From: Clostridiales bacterium
GTDB lineage: Bacteria; Bacillota; Clostridia; Christensenellales; Borkfalkiaceae
DNA: 64,000 nt
Reading direction: 5' to 3'
NCBI GenBank assembly: GCA_015069295.1
Contig: SVIW01000001.1
Location: forward strand, 225,503-289,502
Shown: positions 16,784 to 25,475 of the stretch, in pieces
Layout: every line of letters begins with the position of its first letter
Position numbering within the stretch: position 1 is the first letter of the stretch
Notes under the pieces: generated by a model
Seen by the model: the letters and a program-made list of their open reading frames with translations, nothing else
Databases searched by the model: none
What the model was told of the DNA's origin: nothing
Position numbers and translations under genes: made by a program

Positions 16784-17029
16784 CGCGCTTTCGAGCGACC
16801 CGCCTATACACCAAAAAAAGAGATGCCCAAACGGACGTCTCTTTTTTTGGCGCAGAAGGCAATATTATTCGCTTTGCTCATAGCGTCGTCGCTCGTCTTC
16901 CTTAAAAAAACAAACCACCGACCTTCTCGCTCCTCGCGCGAACCCGCGGCAATTCGCGTTTTCGAGCGGCCCGCCTACACGCAAAAAGAGACGCCCAAAC
17001 GGACGTCTCTTTTTTTGGCGCAGAAGGCG
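16784..17029. repeat. Direct repeat of the tRNA-Ser 3' end and terminator
   Basis: Bases 16784-16860 align with 16955-17029 with few differences and a small indel. Each copy carries a TTTCGAGCG stretch, the tRNA terminator hairpin and GGCGCAGAAGGC, the 3' end of tRNA-Ser. After that point the left copy diverges (AATATTATTCG) while the right continues into the intact tRNA. The left copy is therefore a remnant of a duplicated tRNA end. Confidence 0.85.
16983..17014 (-). terminator. Terminator of tRNA-Ser
   Basis: Arms AAAAAGAGACG (16983-16993) and CGTCTCTTTTT (17004-17014) form an 11-bp stem just downstream of the tRNA CCA end on the minus strand. A near copy lies at 16813-16848. Confidence 0.8.
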
Positions 17030-17107
17030 GGATTCGAACCCGCGCTACGGTTTTCCCATACTACTCCCTTAGCAGGGGAGCCCCTTGAGCCTCTTGGGTA
17101 CTTCTGC
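17016..17107 (-). tRNA. tRNA-Ser (GCU anticodon)
   Basis: On the minus strand the acceptor GCAGAAG pairs with CTTCTGC. The D arm is CCC/GGG, the anticodon stem CTCCC/GGGAG encloses loop CTGCTAA with anticodon GCT, a long class II variable arm follows, and the T arm is GCGGG-TTCGAAT-CCCGC. Discriminator G and an encoded CCA (17016-17018) end it. It decodes AGC/AGU serine codons. Confidence 0.97.
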
Positions 17108-17260
17108 ACGGCTCTGTTGTCAAAAGCTATACTACTATACCATATTTTTTAAGGCTTGTCAAAGATTTTTGCGTGAAAAAACAAAAAAATTAGAGAGATT
17201 TTTTACTTTCAAAAATTTTTAAGAGTAAAAACTTTTTAGACGGAATATATCGACAAATAC

Positions 17261-17289
17261 TTGCATTTCTTTATAGAATGGTTTATAAT
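17261..17289 (+). promoter_or_regulatory. nagB promoter
   Basis: TTGCAT (17261-17266) and TATAAT (17284-17289) are separated by 17 bp. The region from the tRNA to here (17108-17260) is AT-rich with no gene. Confidence 0.8.
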
Positions 17290-17326
17290 AAAACCGTTAT
17301 TAAAAATTATTGCGAGGTTTTTTCTT

Positions 17327-18049
17327 ATGAAAGTTATCATCACCGAAAATTACGATGAAATGAGCAAAAAAGCAGCCGAAATTATGATTGAACTCGTTAA
17401 AAACAACCCTAACGCGATTTTGGGTTTGGCTACGGGTTCTAGCCCTATCGGTATGTATCAATATATGGCGAAAGATTGCCAAAACGGCGGCGCTTCGTAT
17501 AAAAACGTTTCTACCGTAAACTTGGACGAATACGTCGGTTTGACGGCGGACCACGACCAAAGCTATGCGTACTTTATGCGCACCAACCTTTTCGACCATA
17601 TCGATATCGACCAAAAGAACACCAACCTGCCCTGCGGCAGCGCGCCCGATGCACAAAAGGAGTGCGACCGTTATAACGCGCTTTTGGAAACGATGAAACA
17701 GGACGTACAGGTTTTGGGGCTCGGCTCGAACGGACACATCGGGTTTAACGAACCCAACACCCCCTTCGATTCGCTTACCCACCTTGTTGACCTTACCGAA
17801 AACACCATCAAAGACAACTCCCGTTTGTTTGCTTCGATTGACGAAGTTCCCCGTCAGGCGTTGTCGATGGGTATCAAGAACATTATGCAGGCGAAATCGA
17901 TTTTAATGGTCGTATCGGGCAAGAACAAAGCCGAAGCCGTACGCGGTATGGTAAAAGGCGAAATCACTCCCGCTCTGCCCGCTTCCGTCCTGCAACTTCA
18001 CCCGTTCGTAACGATTATCTGCGATAAGGACGCGGCAAGCCTGTTATAA
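17327..18049 (+). CDS. nagB: Glucosamine-6-phosphate deaminase
   Basis: This 240-aa cytoplasmic enzyme converts glucosamine 6-phosphate to fructose 6-phosphate and ammonia, the step that brings amino sugars into glycolysis. Family motifs are LGLATGSSPIGMY (residues ~36-48), NLDEYVGL with the catalytic-type Asp, and LGLGSNGHIGFNEP. The start at 17327 is chosen because it begins at the conserved MKVIITENYDEM; the upstream frame lies in the promoter. The ribosome site is weak (GCGAGG). The length fits the short Bacillota form (about 240 aa) rather than the longer enterobacterial one. It stands alone, with its own promoter and terminator. Confidence 0.96.
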   Translation: MKVIITENYDEMSKKAAEIMIELVKNNPNAILGLATGSSPIGMYQYMAKDCQNGGASYKNVSTVNLDEYVGLTADHDQSYAYFMRTNLFDHIDIDQKNTNLPCGSAPDAQKECDRYNALLETMKQDVQVLGLGSNGHIGFNEPNTPFDSLTHLVDLTENTIKDNSRLFASIDEVPRQALSMGIKNIMQAKSILMVVSGKNKAEAVRGMVKGEITPALPASVLQLHPFVTIICDKDAASLL

Positions 18050-18075
18050 TCTCCCCTCGTTTTTCTTGAAAAATC

Positions 18076-18108
18076 TATCCGCGGCAGTCTTGTCCGCGGA
18101 TTTTTTTG
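18076..18108 (+). terminator. nagB terminator
   Basis: ATCCGCGG pairs with CCGCGGAT around a nine-base loop and is followed by a run of seven T. Confidence 0.9.
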
Positions 18109-18169
18109 TGTTTTTTAGATGAAAACGTGCGCAAATGAAAAATTATAATTCGTTTTATAAATAAAACGG

Positions 18170-18198
18170 TTGCTTTTTTATCGTTTTTATGATACAAT
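18170..18198 (+). promoter_or_regulatory. Promoter of the lipoprotein gene trio
   Basis: TTGCTT (18170-18175) and TACAAT (18193-18198) are separated by 17 bp. The leader to 18283 holds AAGGAGG. Three genes follow with short gaps and no terminator until 23312. Confidence 0.75.
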
Positions 18199-18282
18199 GG
18201 CTATGCGTAAACTGTGGTATTATGCGTTTTTATAAAAACAAGAAAAATTTAAGGAAGGATAAATTATCCTAAGGAGGCTATT

Positions 18283-18687
18283 ATGAAAGTATTTAAGAAA
18301 CTTGCGGGGCTTTGCCTTGCGCTGACCCTTTGCAGCGGTATTTGTGCGTTTGCGGCTTGTGGTGAAAGCGATCCCGCAGACGATTCGACCCCTCACTCGT
18401 CCACGCCCGCAACCAAAGAAGGCTACAAGTTCAAAATCGTTGACAAGGACGGCAACCCCGTACAAGGTTATAAAGTACAGCTTTGTATCAATACCTGCAC
18501 TTTCAGCGACGCAACGGACGCAAACGGCGAAGTAACCTACGGCGGCGACGAAGGCGAAGGCGCATACGAAATTCACGTATTCACCGCGCACCCCAACGAC
18601 GGCGGCGTTAGCGTAAACTTTGACGGTCCCACGACCACCCCCACCGCATATAGCGACAACGTTATCGTGTTGACTTTGGCAGAATAA
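18283..18687 (+). CDS. Small lipoprotein with carboxypeptidase-regulatory-like fold
   Basis: This 134-aa protein has a lipoprotein signal ending CAFAACGE (Cys27) and then a Ser/Thr/Pro-rich linker. Residues ~45-130 (FKIVDKDGNPVQGYKVQLC ... DATDANGEVTYGGDEGEGAYEIHV) resemble the prealbumin/carboxypeptidase-regulatory beta-sandwich found in surface and cell-wall proteins. It has AAGGAGG and is the first gene of a three-gene lipoprotein operon. A similar module occurs near the N-terminus of the next protein. The function is unknown. Confidence 0.8.
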   Translation: MKVFKKLAGLCLALTLCSGICAFAACGESDPADDSTPHSSTPATKEGYKFKIVDKDGNPVQGYKVQLCINTCTFSDATDANGEVTYGGDEGEGAYEIHVFTAHPNDGGVSVNFDGPTTTPTAYSDNVIVLTLAE

Positions 18688-18721
18688 TTTAAGAAAAAAA
18701 CCATATTTGAGGTAATACTTT

Positions 18722-21514
18722 ATGAAACTTTTTAAAAAGCTTGCTCTTTTAACCGCGTCGGCGTTGCTGTGCGTTGGTTTGGGCGTTGCGGCGGCGGCTT
18801 GCGGCGAGGATCCCCAGCCGGAGCCCACTCCGTCTCCTTCCACCGTTATTCCCCCGGAACCTACCGATTATAGCTATTGCGTACGCGTAGCAAACGCGGG
18901 CGGATTCGGTTTTAAGGGCGTTACGGTAAAGCTGATGGACGGCGAAGAAGTCGTTGCGCAGGACACGACTCCCAAATCGGGCAGAGTATATTTTACCGAT
19001 ATTGCAGCCGACGAATACGAAGTCGTTTTGGAAAATCTTCCCAACGGCTATATCCCCGCGCGCAGCTATAAGACGATTGCGCTTGAAGGCACGCAGGTAG
19101 AAGCGGAAATTACTCCCATTGGCGTTTTAGACGGCGAAGCTCCTGCAAACACTCGTTACGAGCTCGGCAGCGTTATGTACGATTTCACCGTACGCACCTC
19201 GGATAATACCGAATATACCCTTTCGGATATCCTTGGCGAAAAAGAATTGCTGGTTATCAACTTCTGGGCGACGTGGTGCGGGCCTTGTAAACAAGAATTC
19301 CCCGCGTTAAACAACGCTATCATCGAATACGGCGAAGACGTCGAATGTCTTGCCATCTCCACCACCGACGACAACGCTTCCGTTGCCGCTTACAAAAACA
19401 GCTCGGGGCTTTTGCTGAATATGGCGAAAGCGGGCGAAGGCAACCTTGCCACGCTCTTTGGCGCAGGCGGCAGCATTCCGCAGACGATTATGATTGACCG
19501 CTACGGCGTCGTCGTATTCAACCACGTCGGCTCGATGACCTCGAAAAGCGACTGGACGGTGCGCTTTGATAAATTCCTCGGCGACGACTATCAGCCCTAC
19601 GTATGGGAAAAAGCAAAAGAATTACCCGGCCCCGGCGATGGTGAGAACCCCAATCCCGGCAACGAGCTTGTAAAACCCAACGTGGCGACCCCCTCTGCTT
19701 CCGCATTGAAATCGGCGTTTGACGAAGCGGGCGATTTTAGCTTCCGTTGGCAGGAAAAGGGCGTAGAAGAAGGCGACGAGGACTACGACGAATACAACTG
19801 GCCTTGGCTAATTAAAGAAGACGCGGACGGGAAGTACATCCAAGCTTCCAACCAAAAAATCAACAATTCTTGGGCGCTCTTCTTTGCCGACTTTAACGCG
19901 GCGGAAGGCGACGTGATTGCTTTCGAGTATATGATTGGCGCAGAACAGCAAGTAACGGGCGGCGATTTCTTCTGCTTATTGCTTGACGGCGTGAAGGTAA
20001 AGCAAATTTCGGGGTACCACCTCGACGGTTGGACGACCTGCTACGCATACGTCTTTAAGGATTACGAAGCAGGCGAACACACCTTGACCTTTGCCTTCCA
20101 AAAAGACGGTTCGGACGCGAGCCACGACGATATCGTATGTCTTAGAAACCTGCGCGTTTTGGATATCGACGATATTCCCGCAAGCGCAGGCACAGACGCG
20201 CACGTCTACAGAGACGCTGCAAACGTTTTAAATACCGAAGAAAACGCGACGGCGCAATTTAAAGAATATGCAGACGTCGTGTATAACGAAAAAGACGGTT
20301 ATTATCACGTAGGAACGGAAGACGGTCCCCTCTTGCTTGTAAACGTTTGGTATGCCTCGAAATGGTGCTCGGCAACTAGTCTTTGGATGTTGGCATACAA
20401 CGGGTATTGCGTTGCCAACGGCTTTAACCTCTCCGAAGCGGTAGAACAAATTGCTTGGGCGGCAAACCAGCCCACAGGCAGACTTTGGGGTTATGCAACC
20501 GTTACGCAAGAAATTAAAGAAATCTTGCAAATGATTACGATGAACGTAACCGAATACCAAAACTGGAACGGTCCTTCCCACGATAAAGAATGGTTAGAAC
20601 TTTGTTGCTATTACGAGAACTACGCAGACGAAGCCTTTGAGGACCCGATGCGCGGTATTACCTTCGAGGGTGCAATTAAAATGCACGAAGGCAACAATAC
20701 CGTCGAAGTACTTTTCGAAATGAAACCTCGTGGATTTAAATACAAGTTCACCCCGACGGAAAGCGCAGTATATCACGTCTATTCGACGGGTACCCTTGAC
20801 ACGATGTGCTGGTTGGCAAACGAAAACCAAGAATTGATTGGCGAATTTGCCTATAAAACCTTCAACAGCACACAAATCATCGACGGTGTAGAATATCCCG
20901 ACCTGAACTTTGAATTCTATTGGTATATGGAAGCAAACACGACCTATTATTTGCTTTGTACCACCTACGACGATAAAGCGGCAGTATACAACGTAACCAT
21001 TGAAAACAAAGGCGAAACCGTGCAACAGTTTACTCCGATGGCAACCAGCTATTCGCAAAATATGTCCTCGGGCACCTTATTCGTTAAAGACGCAATGGAC
21101 TATATGTACAGCGAAGAAGACGGCTATTATCACGTAAAGAACGCAGACGGCAGTATGGGTAGCGTTATCTATCTCGCAACCCACTACACCACCTATCTCG
21201 ACAGCAATTATTCGTTGACGTATATCCTCGAATCGATGCGCGTTGACGACGAATCCGCCGAATATTATCCTTGGGACAGACCGGTAGAAGAACGTATTTT
21301 CTACGTCAACGGCACCGACTATACCGATTTGATTGACACCTACGTATATATGGCAGGGCAGGTCAGCGGCGAATTGTACGGCTTTACTCCCTTGACCCAA
21401 GAATTGTTCAAAGCAATCGATAACGTCGTTCGTTATTCCGCACACTACGACGGCATTGCAAACTCGTGGCAAATGATGTGCTTCTATTATAAAGACTTCT
21501 CGTACAGAGCATAA
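18722..21514 (+). CDS. Multidomain lipoprotein with TlpA-type thioredoxin domain
   Basis: This is a 930-aa lipoprotein (VAAAACGE, Cys27). Residues ~50-130 form a carboxypeptidase-regulatory-like module. Residues ~150-300 form a TlpA/ResA redoxin with FWATWCGPCK (Cys186, Cys189) and the cis-Pro segment GGSIPQTIMIDRYG. Residues ~325-490 form a beta-rich module that could be carbohydrate-binding. Then come two units of an unrecognised module (EKDGYYHV ... VTQEI ... LCCYYENY and EEDGYYHV ... LTQEL ... MCFYYKDF). It should reduce or exchange disulfides outside the cell, perhaps in surface proteins. The gene begins 34 bp after the previous stop. The NapH-like/TlpA pair at 23365-24964 is a plausible electron source. 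Confidence 0.85.
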   Translation: MKLFKKLALLTASALLCVGLGVAAAACGEDPQPEPTPSPSTVIPPEPTDYSYCVRVANAGGFGFKGVTVKLMDGEEVVAQDTTPKSGRVYFTDIAADEYEVVLENLPNGYIPARSYKTIALEGTQVEAEITPIGVLDGEAPANTRYELGSVMYDFTVRTSDNTEYTLSDILGEKELLVINFWATWCGPCKQEFPALNNAIIEYGEDVECLAISTTDDNASVAAYKNSSGLLLNMAKAGEGNLATLFGAGGSIPQTIMIDRYGVVVFNHVGSMTSKSDWTVRFDKFLGDDYQPYVWEKAKELPGPGDGENPNPGNELVKPNVATPSASALKSAFDEAGDFSFRWQEKGVEEGDEDYDEYNWPWLIKEDADGKYIQASNQKINNSWALFFADFNAAEGDVIAFEYMIGAEQQVTGGDFFCLLLDGVKVKQISGYHLDGWTTCYAYVFKDYEAGEHTLTFAFQKDGSDASHDDIVCLRNLRVLDIDDIPASAGTDAHVYRDAANVLNTEENATAQFKEYADVVYNEKDGYYHVGTEDGPLLLVNVWYASKWCSATSLWMLAYNGYCVANGFNLSEAVEQIAWAANQPTGRLWGYATVTQEIKEILQMITMNVTEYQNWNGPSHDKEWLELCCYYENYADEAFEDPMRGITFEGAIKMHEGNNTVEVLFEMKPRGFKYKFTPTESAVYHVYSTGTLDTMCWLANENQELIGEFAYKTFNSTQIIDGVEYPDLNFEFYWYMEANTTYYLLCTTYDDKAAVYNVTIENKGETVQQFTPMATSYSQNMSSGTLFVKDAMDYMYSEEDGYYHVKNADGSMGSVIYLATHYTTYLDSNYSLTYILESMRVDDESAEYYPWDRPVEERIFYVNGTDYTDLIDTYVYMAGQVSGELYGFTPLTQELFKAIDNVVRYSAHYDGIANSWQMMCFYYKDFSYRA

Positions 21515-21528
21515 ACGGAGAAACGACT

Positions 21529-23301
21529 ATGTTACGCTTGAAAAAGAATTTAACAGTTTTTCTCTCCTCTATCTTACTTCTCTCCGCATTGCCCCTTTCG
21601 GCTTGCGGCGAGGAGGAAGAGCACGTCCACAACTGGGGAGCTTGGGAAACGGTAACGGAAGCAACTTGCGTTACGAGCGGCGAAAAAAAGCGGGTTTGTA
21701 AAGACGATCCCTCGCACGTGGAGACGGCTACGATTCCCGTAGACGCAACCGCACACGAATGGATGGACGGCGACGTCATCAAGCAAGGCTCTTGCACCGA
21801 ACTTGGACAGCAAGCCTTCGTTTGTATGCTTGACCCCACCCATACCACCGTGAAAGAACTCTATATTCACGATTGGGAAGATTGGGAGCTGGTATCGGCT
21901 GCTACTTGCACCGAAAAAGGCGAAAAACACCGCGATTGTAAACAATGCGACGCGGAAGAAACGGCTAAGTTTTCGGCGATTGGGCACGACTACACCAACG
22001 GCGTTTGCAAGACTTGCAATAAAACCGCCGTACTGCCCGCAGAAAAGAAAGACCCCGCTTTTTTGAACCCTGAAACAGCAACGAGCATCAAGGGCAAAGG
22101 CGAACCTTTCGACCGTTATCAAATGAAAGAAGGGTACTTTGAAGTAGAAATCGGCAACAGCGGTTACGTCTTTATGTCCTTCTCCGTCTCGTCTGCAGGT
22201 CAATACGCCCTTTATACTTTGAATACACCGAACGTTTCGTTAAAACAGCACGACGCTAGCGCGCACTATATCCCTACGGACGAAGAGGGAAATTATCTCG
22301 GAAACGAAGCCACGAAGCTGGACAACGGAAATCTTCTGTCCACCGTCTCGTGCACCAGAAAATATTATAATAACGAATGGAGAGCCACTTTCTCTTTTAC
22401 GGGCGAAGTAGGCACTCGTATCCGTTTCCGTTTCGCGCGTATTGCAGACCCCGCTTGGGAGCCCTCTAACGTATACCAAAAAGTGTACGCGAAAGAGCTG
22501 AAAGAAAAAGCGACGGTACCCCAGGGTACAATCCTCAAGGACGTAGATTTTAGCACCAGCTATTTCTATGACGAGTCGGTTGGCTATTACCGTATGGGCA
22601 CGAAAGAAATGCCCGGTGAAATTATCTATGCGGCAATCACGGCGCAAGCCCCCCGCCTTTTCGAAGGCTGTACGTTTGCTACGTTTGCCGAAGTTAGTAA
22701 TTCTTACGCGTTACATTGCGGTAAGACGGTCGAAGGCAATTTCCTCTTAAAGGATTATTCGTGGTTTATCTCCAACTACGGCGGCGTGGGTACGTTTGAA
22801 GGCGACAACGTATTCGTTCCCGAAAATCCCGACCCCAACGCAGTATGTTATGAAAACTACGTAAACAAAGACGGCTTACACCCCGTAACGCAGGAGTTGT
22901 ACGAGTTCTTGGTCAATTATACCAAACTCAACCGTCCCGTCAGTATGCTTGAGGCCTCTGCTACTTCGTTGGAAAATGCTTGGCTTTCGGCTTGTTTCTA
23001 TTACAGCTCTGCGGTTCCTGGTACGGAAGACAACCCCTACCTCATCACGGAAGAAACCACGTCGATTACGACGAAACTTCACAGCTACGTATACTATTGC
23101 TTAACCGCGCCTACGGACGGCGACGTAACCTACGTCTTGACCTCGACCAGCGATAACGCTTCCGTCGGGATCGGCACGGACGTATTTAAAGGCAAAGAAT
23201 TGACGACGATTACCGTAAAAGCAGGACAAACGGTTGTCTTGCGCGTCGGTACGGCAAACGGCAATAAGGAAACGTTCGATTTGATTTGTAAAATCTCATA
23301 A
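21529..23301 (+). CDS. Cys-rich repeat lipoprotein
   Basis: This 590-aa lipoprotein has a signal ending LPLSACGE. Residues ~28-165 hold three repeats of the form HxWxxWE...ATCTxxGEKxxxCKxC with paired Cys and His (HNWGAWETVTEATC, HDWEDWELVSAATC), a zinc-ribbon-like or disulfide repeat seen in secreted gut Clostridia proteins. Residues ~335-490 carry one copy of the module found twice in the preceding protein (ESVGYYRMG ... PVTQELYEF ... LSACFYYSS). A beta-rich tail (ITTKLHSYVYYCLTAPTDGDV) follows. It lies 14 bp after the thioredoxin lipoprotein and is probably co-translated with it. The Cys pairs are plausible substrates of that thioredoxin; this is an inference. Confidence 0.8.
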   Translation: MLRLKKNLTVFLSSILLLSALPLSACGEEEEHVHNWGAWETVTEATCVTSGEKKRVCKDDPSHVETATIPVDATAHEWMDGDVIKQGSCTELGQQAFVCMLDPTHTTVKELYIHDWEDWELVSAATCTEKGEKHRDCKQCDAEETAKFSAIGHDYTNGVCKTCNKTAVLPAEKKDPAFLNPETATSIKGKGEPFDRYQMKEGYFEVEIGNSGYVFMSFSVSSAGQYALYTLNTPNVSLKQHDASAHYIPTDEEGNYLGNEATKLDNGNLLSTVSCTRKYYNNEWRATFSFTGEVGTRIRFRFARIADPAWEPSNVYQKVYAKELKEKATVPQGTILKDVDFSTSYFYDESVGYYRMGTKEMPGEIIYAAITAQAPRLFEGCTFATFAEVSNSYALHCGKTVEGNFLLKDYSWFISNYGGVGTFEGDNVFVPENPDPNAVCYENYVNKDGLHPVTQELYEFLVNYTKLNRPVSMLEASATSLENAWLSACFYYSSAVPGTEDNPYLITEETTSITTKLHSYVYYCLTAPTDGDVTYVLTSTSDNASVGIGTDVFKGKELTTITVKAGQTVVLRVGTANGNKETFDLICKIS

Positions 23302-23311
23302 TCAAAAACAA

Positions 23312-23354
23312 ACAAAAAAAATTCCCAAAGCGTTATGCTTCGGGAATTTTTTTA
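23312..23354. terminator. Bidirectional terminator
   Basis: AAAAATTCCC-A-AAGC pairs with GCTT-C-GGGAATTTTT around a short GTTAT loop, with U-runs on both strands. It separates the convergent lipoprotein operon and the NapH/TlpA pair. Confidence 0.9.
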
Positions 23355-23364
23355 TACACATTTT

Positions 23365-23955
23365 TTAATATTTTAACAACGGAACGATAATATTTTCCAG
23401 CTCTTCGTAGGACATTTTGCCTTCCCTGCTTTCAATAATTTTACCCTCTCTATCCAAAATCACAGTTGCGGGCAAATCTCCGCTGGTAAAGCCCAGTTTC
23501 TTGTACAAATCGTTTGTTTCCGTATCGTAATATCCAAACAGGATATCGAAATTCTTCCAATCCTTGCTTTCTTCGTTGGTGTTAATCCATTCACGCAATC
23601 CTTCGTATCCAAGCGATCTCTCGCCGTTTAACGCAATGATCGTTACGTCCTCGGCATAATCCTTTTGGAACTCGTCAAAGTGCGGCAATTCGGCCTTACA
23701 AGGCCCACACCACGTCGCCCAGAAATTAATAACCACAAACTTTCCGCGCTCCGCCTCCAACGCAAACTCCTCGTCCGTCGCCTCGTGCGAGCCCTTCGAT
23801 TCGTTATCGTACAAACGAACGGAAAACGTCGGGCAAACGTCGCCGATTTTTACCCCCGACACCAACGCCTTGTCGATAAAGTTATAATACACAAGCACGC
23901 CGAGCATCACTACCGCTGCCACGGCGATGATAATAATTCTTTTCACCTTACTCAT
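23365..23955 (-). CDS. Membrane-tethered TlpA/ResA-type thioredoxin
   Basis: This 196-aa protein has one N-terminal membrane anchor (IIIIAVAAVVMLGVLVYY) and an extracytoplasmic redoxin domain. The active site is FWATWCGPCKAELPHF (Cys83, Cys86), and the cis-Pro region is GDLPATVILDREGK. It probably keeps partner proteins reduced outside the membrane. The start overlaps the end of the NapH-like gene by 8 bp, with GAGGAGGTG upstream, so the two are translationally coupled. Confidence 0.92.
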   Translation of the reverse strand: MSKVKRIIIIAVAAVVMLGVLVYYNFIDKALVSGVKIGDVCPTFSVRLYDNESKGSHEATDEEFALEAERGKFVVINFWATWCGPCKAELPHFDEFQKDYAEDVTIIALNGERSLGYEGLREWINTNEESKDWKNFDILFGYYDTETNDLYKKLGFTSGDLPATVILDREGKIIESREGKMSYEELENIIVPLLKY

Positions 23956-24964
23956 CGCGCACCTCCTCTTGCGGAGCTGCTACATCCGTTTTTACCTCTA
24001 CGGGTAATGCAGGCTCTTCTTTCGCAGGCTGTACGGGTTTTAACATTGCGGTCAAGGGCTTTAATTCTTCCCCTGCCGTCGGCGCCTGCGTTTCGTTGCC
24101 GCGCACAAAAAGTTTCGAACCCTTCCAAGAAATCGCCTTGGCGGGACAAACGGAGATACACGCGCCGCAATGGATACATTCGTGATCGCCGACCTTTTTA
24201 ATATCCATTTTGCAAGCGCTGATACACAAACCGCAATCGGTACATTTGTTTTTATCGAGTTTCACCCCAAGCAACGCAATGCGGCAGAAGAAACCGTAGA
24301 ACGCGCCGAGCGGGCAGAAGAAACGACAGAAGAAACGGAACACGAAAATCCCCGCTACGATGAAGAGCACCAATAAGGTAAATTTCCACGTAAACAAGGG
24401 ACCGAGCATTCCCAATCTACCCCGCGTTTCCTCGTTAAACAGCGAGATTACGCCGCCTTCTAACGTACCCGCCGGACAGATATATTCGCAAAATCCGGGT
24501 ACGGCGTACATCAACGGCAACACTACGACCAATACGATTAAGATTATGTATTTCAAATAGGACAGCACGTAGGTCGCTCTGCTTTTACGGAGCTTCGGGG
24601 TTTTGATTTTGTAAAGGAGTTCTTGCCCAAGCCCAATCGGACATAAAAACCCGCAAATCGTGCGCCCAAGCAGCAAGCCAAACAAGACGATCGTACCGAA
24701 TATATAGGCAAGCATACTCGTATTCGAAGCGTACAAAGCGTTTTGCAACGCGCCCAAAGGACAGGACGCCGCCGCGCCGGGACAGGAATAGCAGTTCAGC
24801 CCCGGAACGCAGACGTTTTTCACAGGGCCTTTATAAATTTGACCGTTGAAAAAGCCCTTGATATTGGCGTTATAGAGCAGCGCCGCATATAACTGAATAA
24901 TACGGCGTTTGGAAGGCTTGTGATTGACAAACCATCTTTTAATTTTTCCAAAAAATTTCTTCAT
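23948..24964 (-). CDS. NapH-like membrane polyferredoxin (4Fe-4S)
   Basis: This 338-aa integral membrane iron-sulfur protein has about four membrane segments. It carries the NapH/CcoG-type CxxxCP motifs between them (CGFLCPIGLGQ, CEYICPAGTLEGG, FFCRFFCPLGAFYG) and an N-terminal Cys-rich loop (CYSCPGAAASCPLGAL). Two classical ferredoxin motifs follow near residues 240-285 (CTDCGLCISACKMDI, CIHCGACISVCPAKAI). The C-terminus is an acidic, Pro-rich tail. Such proteins pass electrons across or along the membrane. Coupling to a TlpA thioredoxin gene suggests that cytoplasmic reducing power is moved to extracytoplasmic thiols. Start support is AAAGGAT. Confidence 0.88.
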   Translation of the reverse strand: MKKFFGKIKRWFVNHKPSKRRIIQLYAALLYNANIKGFFNGQIYKGPVKNVCVPGLNCYSCPGAAASCPLGALQNALYASNTSMLAYIFGTIVLFGLLLGRTICGFLCPIGLGQELLYKIKTPKLRKSRATYVLSYLKYIILIVLVVVLPLMYAVPGFCEYICPAGTLEGGVISLFNEETRGRLGMLGPLFTWKFTLLVLFIVAGIFVFRFFCRFFCPLGAFYGFFCRIALLGVKLDKNKCTDCGLCISACKMDIKKVGDHECIHCGACISVCPAKAISWKGSKLFVRGNETQAPTAGEELKPLTAMLKPVQPAKEEPALPVEVKTDVAAPQEEVRDE

Positions 24965-24990
24965 AAAAATCCTTTTGATTTACCTATTCG

Positions 24991-25440
24991 TAGAAACGGG
25001 TTAGATACGAGCAGCAACGTTCCGTTGCATCGAGTCTTTTCTATCACTCCACCGACCTGCGATGTTACCTATCGGTTACACGAAACTGTGGAGAAGGGTT
25101 GCAGGCAACGTTCCGTTGCATCCAGTCTTGTCTATCCTTCCGTCGTCCTGCGATGTTACCGAGTAGTTACACGAAACGGGTTAGATACGAGCAGCAACGT
25201 TCCGTTGCATCGAGTCTTATCTATCTCTCCACCGCCCTGCGGTGTTACCACTCAGCCCCACGAAACTGTGGAGAAGGGTTGCAGGCAACGTTCCGTTGCA
25301 TCCAGTCTTGTCTATCGTTCCGTCGTCCTACGATGTTACCGAGTAGTTACACGAAACGGGTTAGATACGAGCAAGACAAGAAGAAGTGAGTACCCCGACA
25401 GGAGTTTACTGGGCATACGTAACCACTCGGTTACACGAAA
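24991..25440. repeat. 180-bp tandem repeat array with internal hairpins
   Basis: Period 180 bp: GAAACGGGTTAGATACGAGC recurs at 24993, 25173 and 25353, and CTGTGGAGAAGGGTTGCAG at 25086, 25266 and 25441. Each unit consists of two related ~90-bp halves starting at (A)CGAAAC. Each full half contains the perfect hairpin GCAACG-TTC-CGTTGC, giving four copies. The array fills the gap between two minus-strand genes. An open frame through it exists only because 180 is a multiple of three. No gene is supported. Confidence 0.9.
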
Positions 25441-25475
25441 CTGTGGAGAAGGGTTGCAGATTAGAACAAAACACG

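Noticed and set aside
16823-17152. Plus-strand open frame over the tRNA region
   Set aside because: It reads through the antisense of tRNA-Ser and its terminator; such frames are a well-known false call.
24991-25440. CRISPR array
   Set aside because: Repeat units are 180 bp with no short repeat/variable spacer pattern, and no cas genes are nearby.
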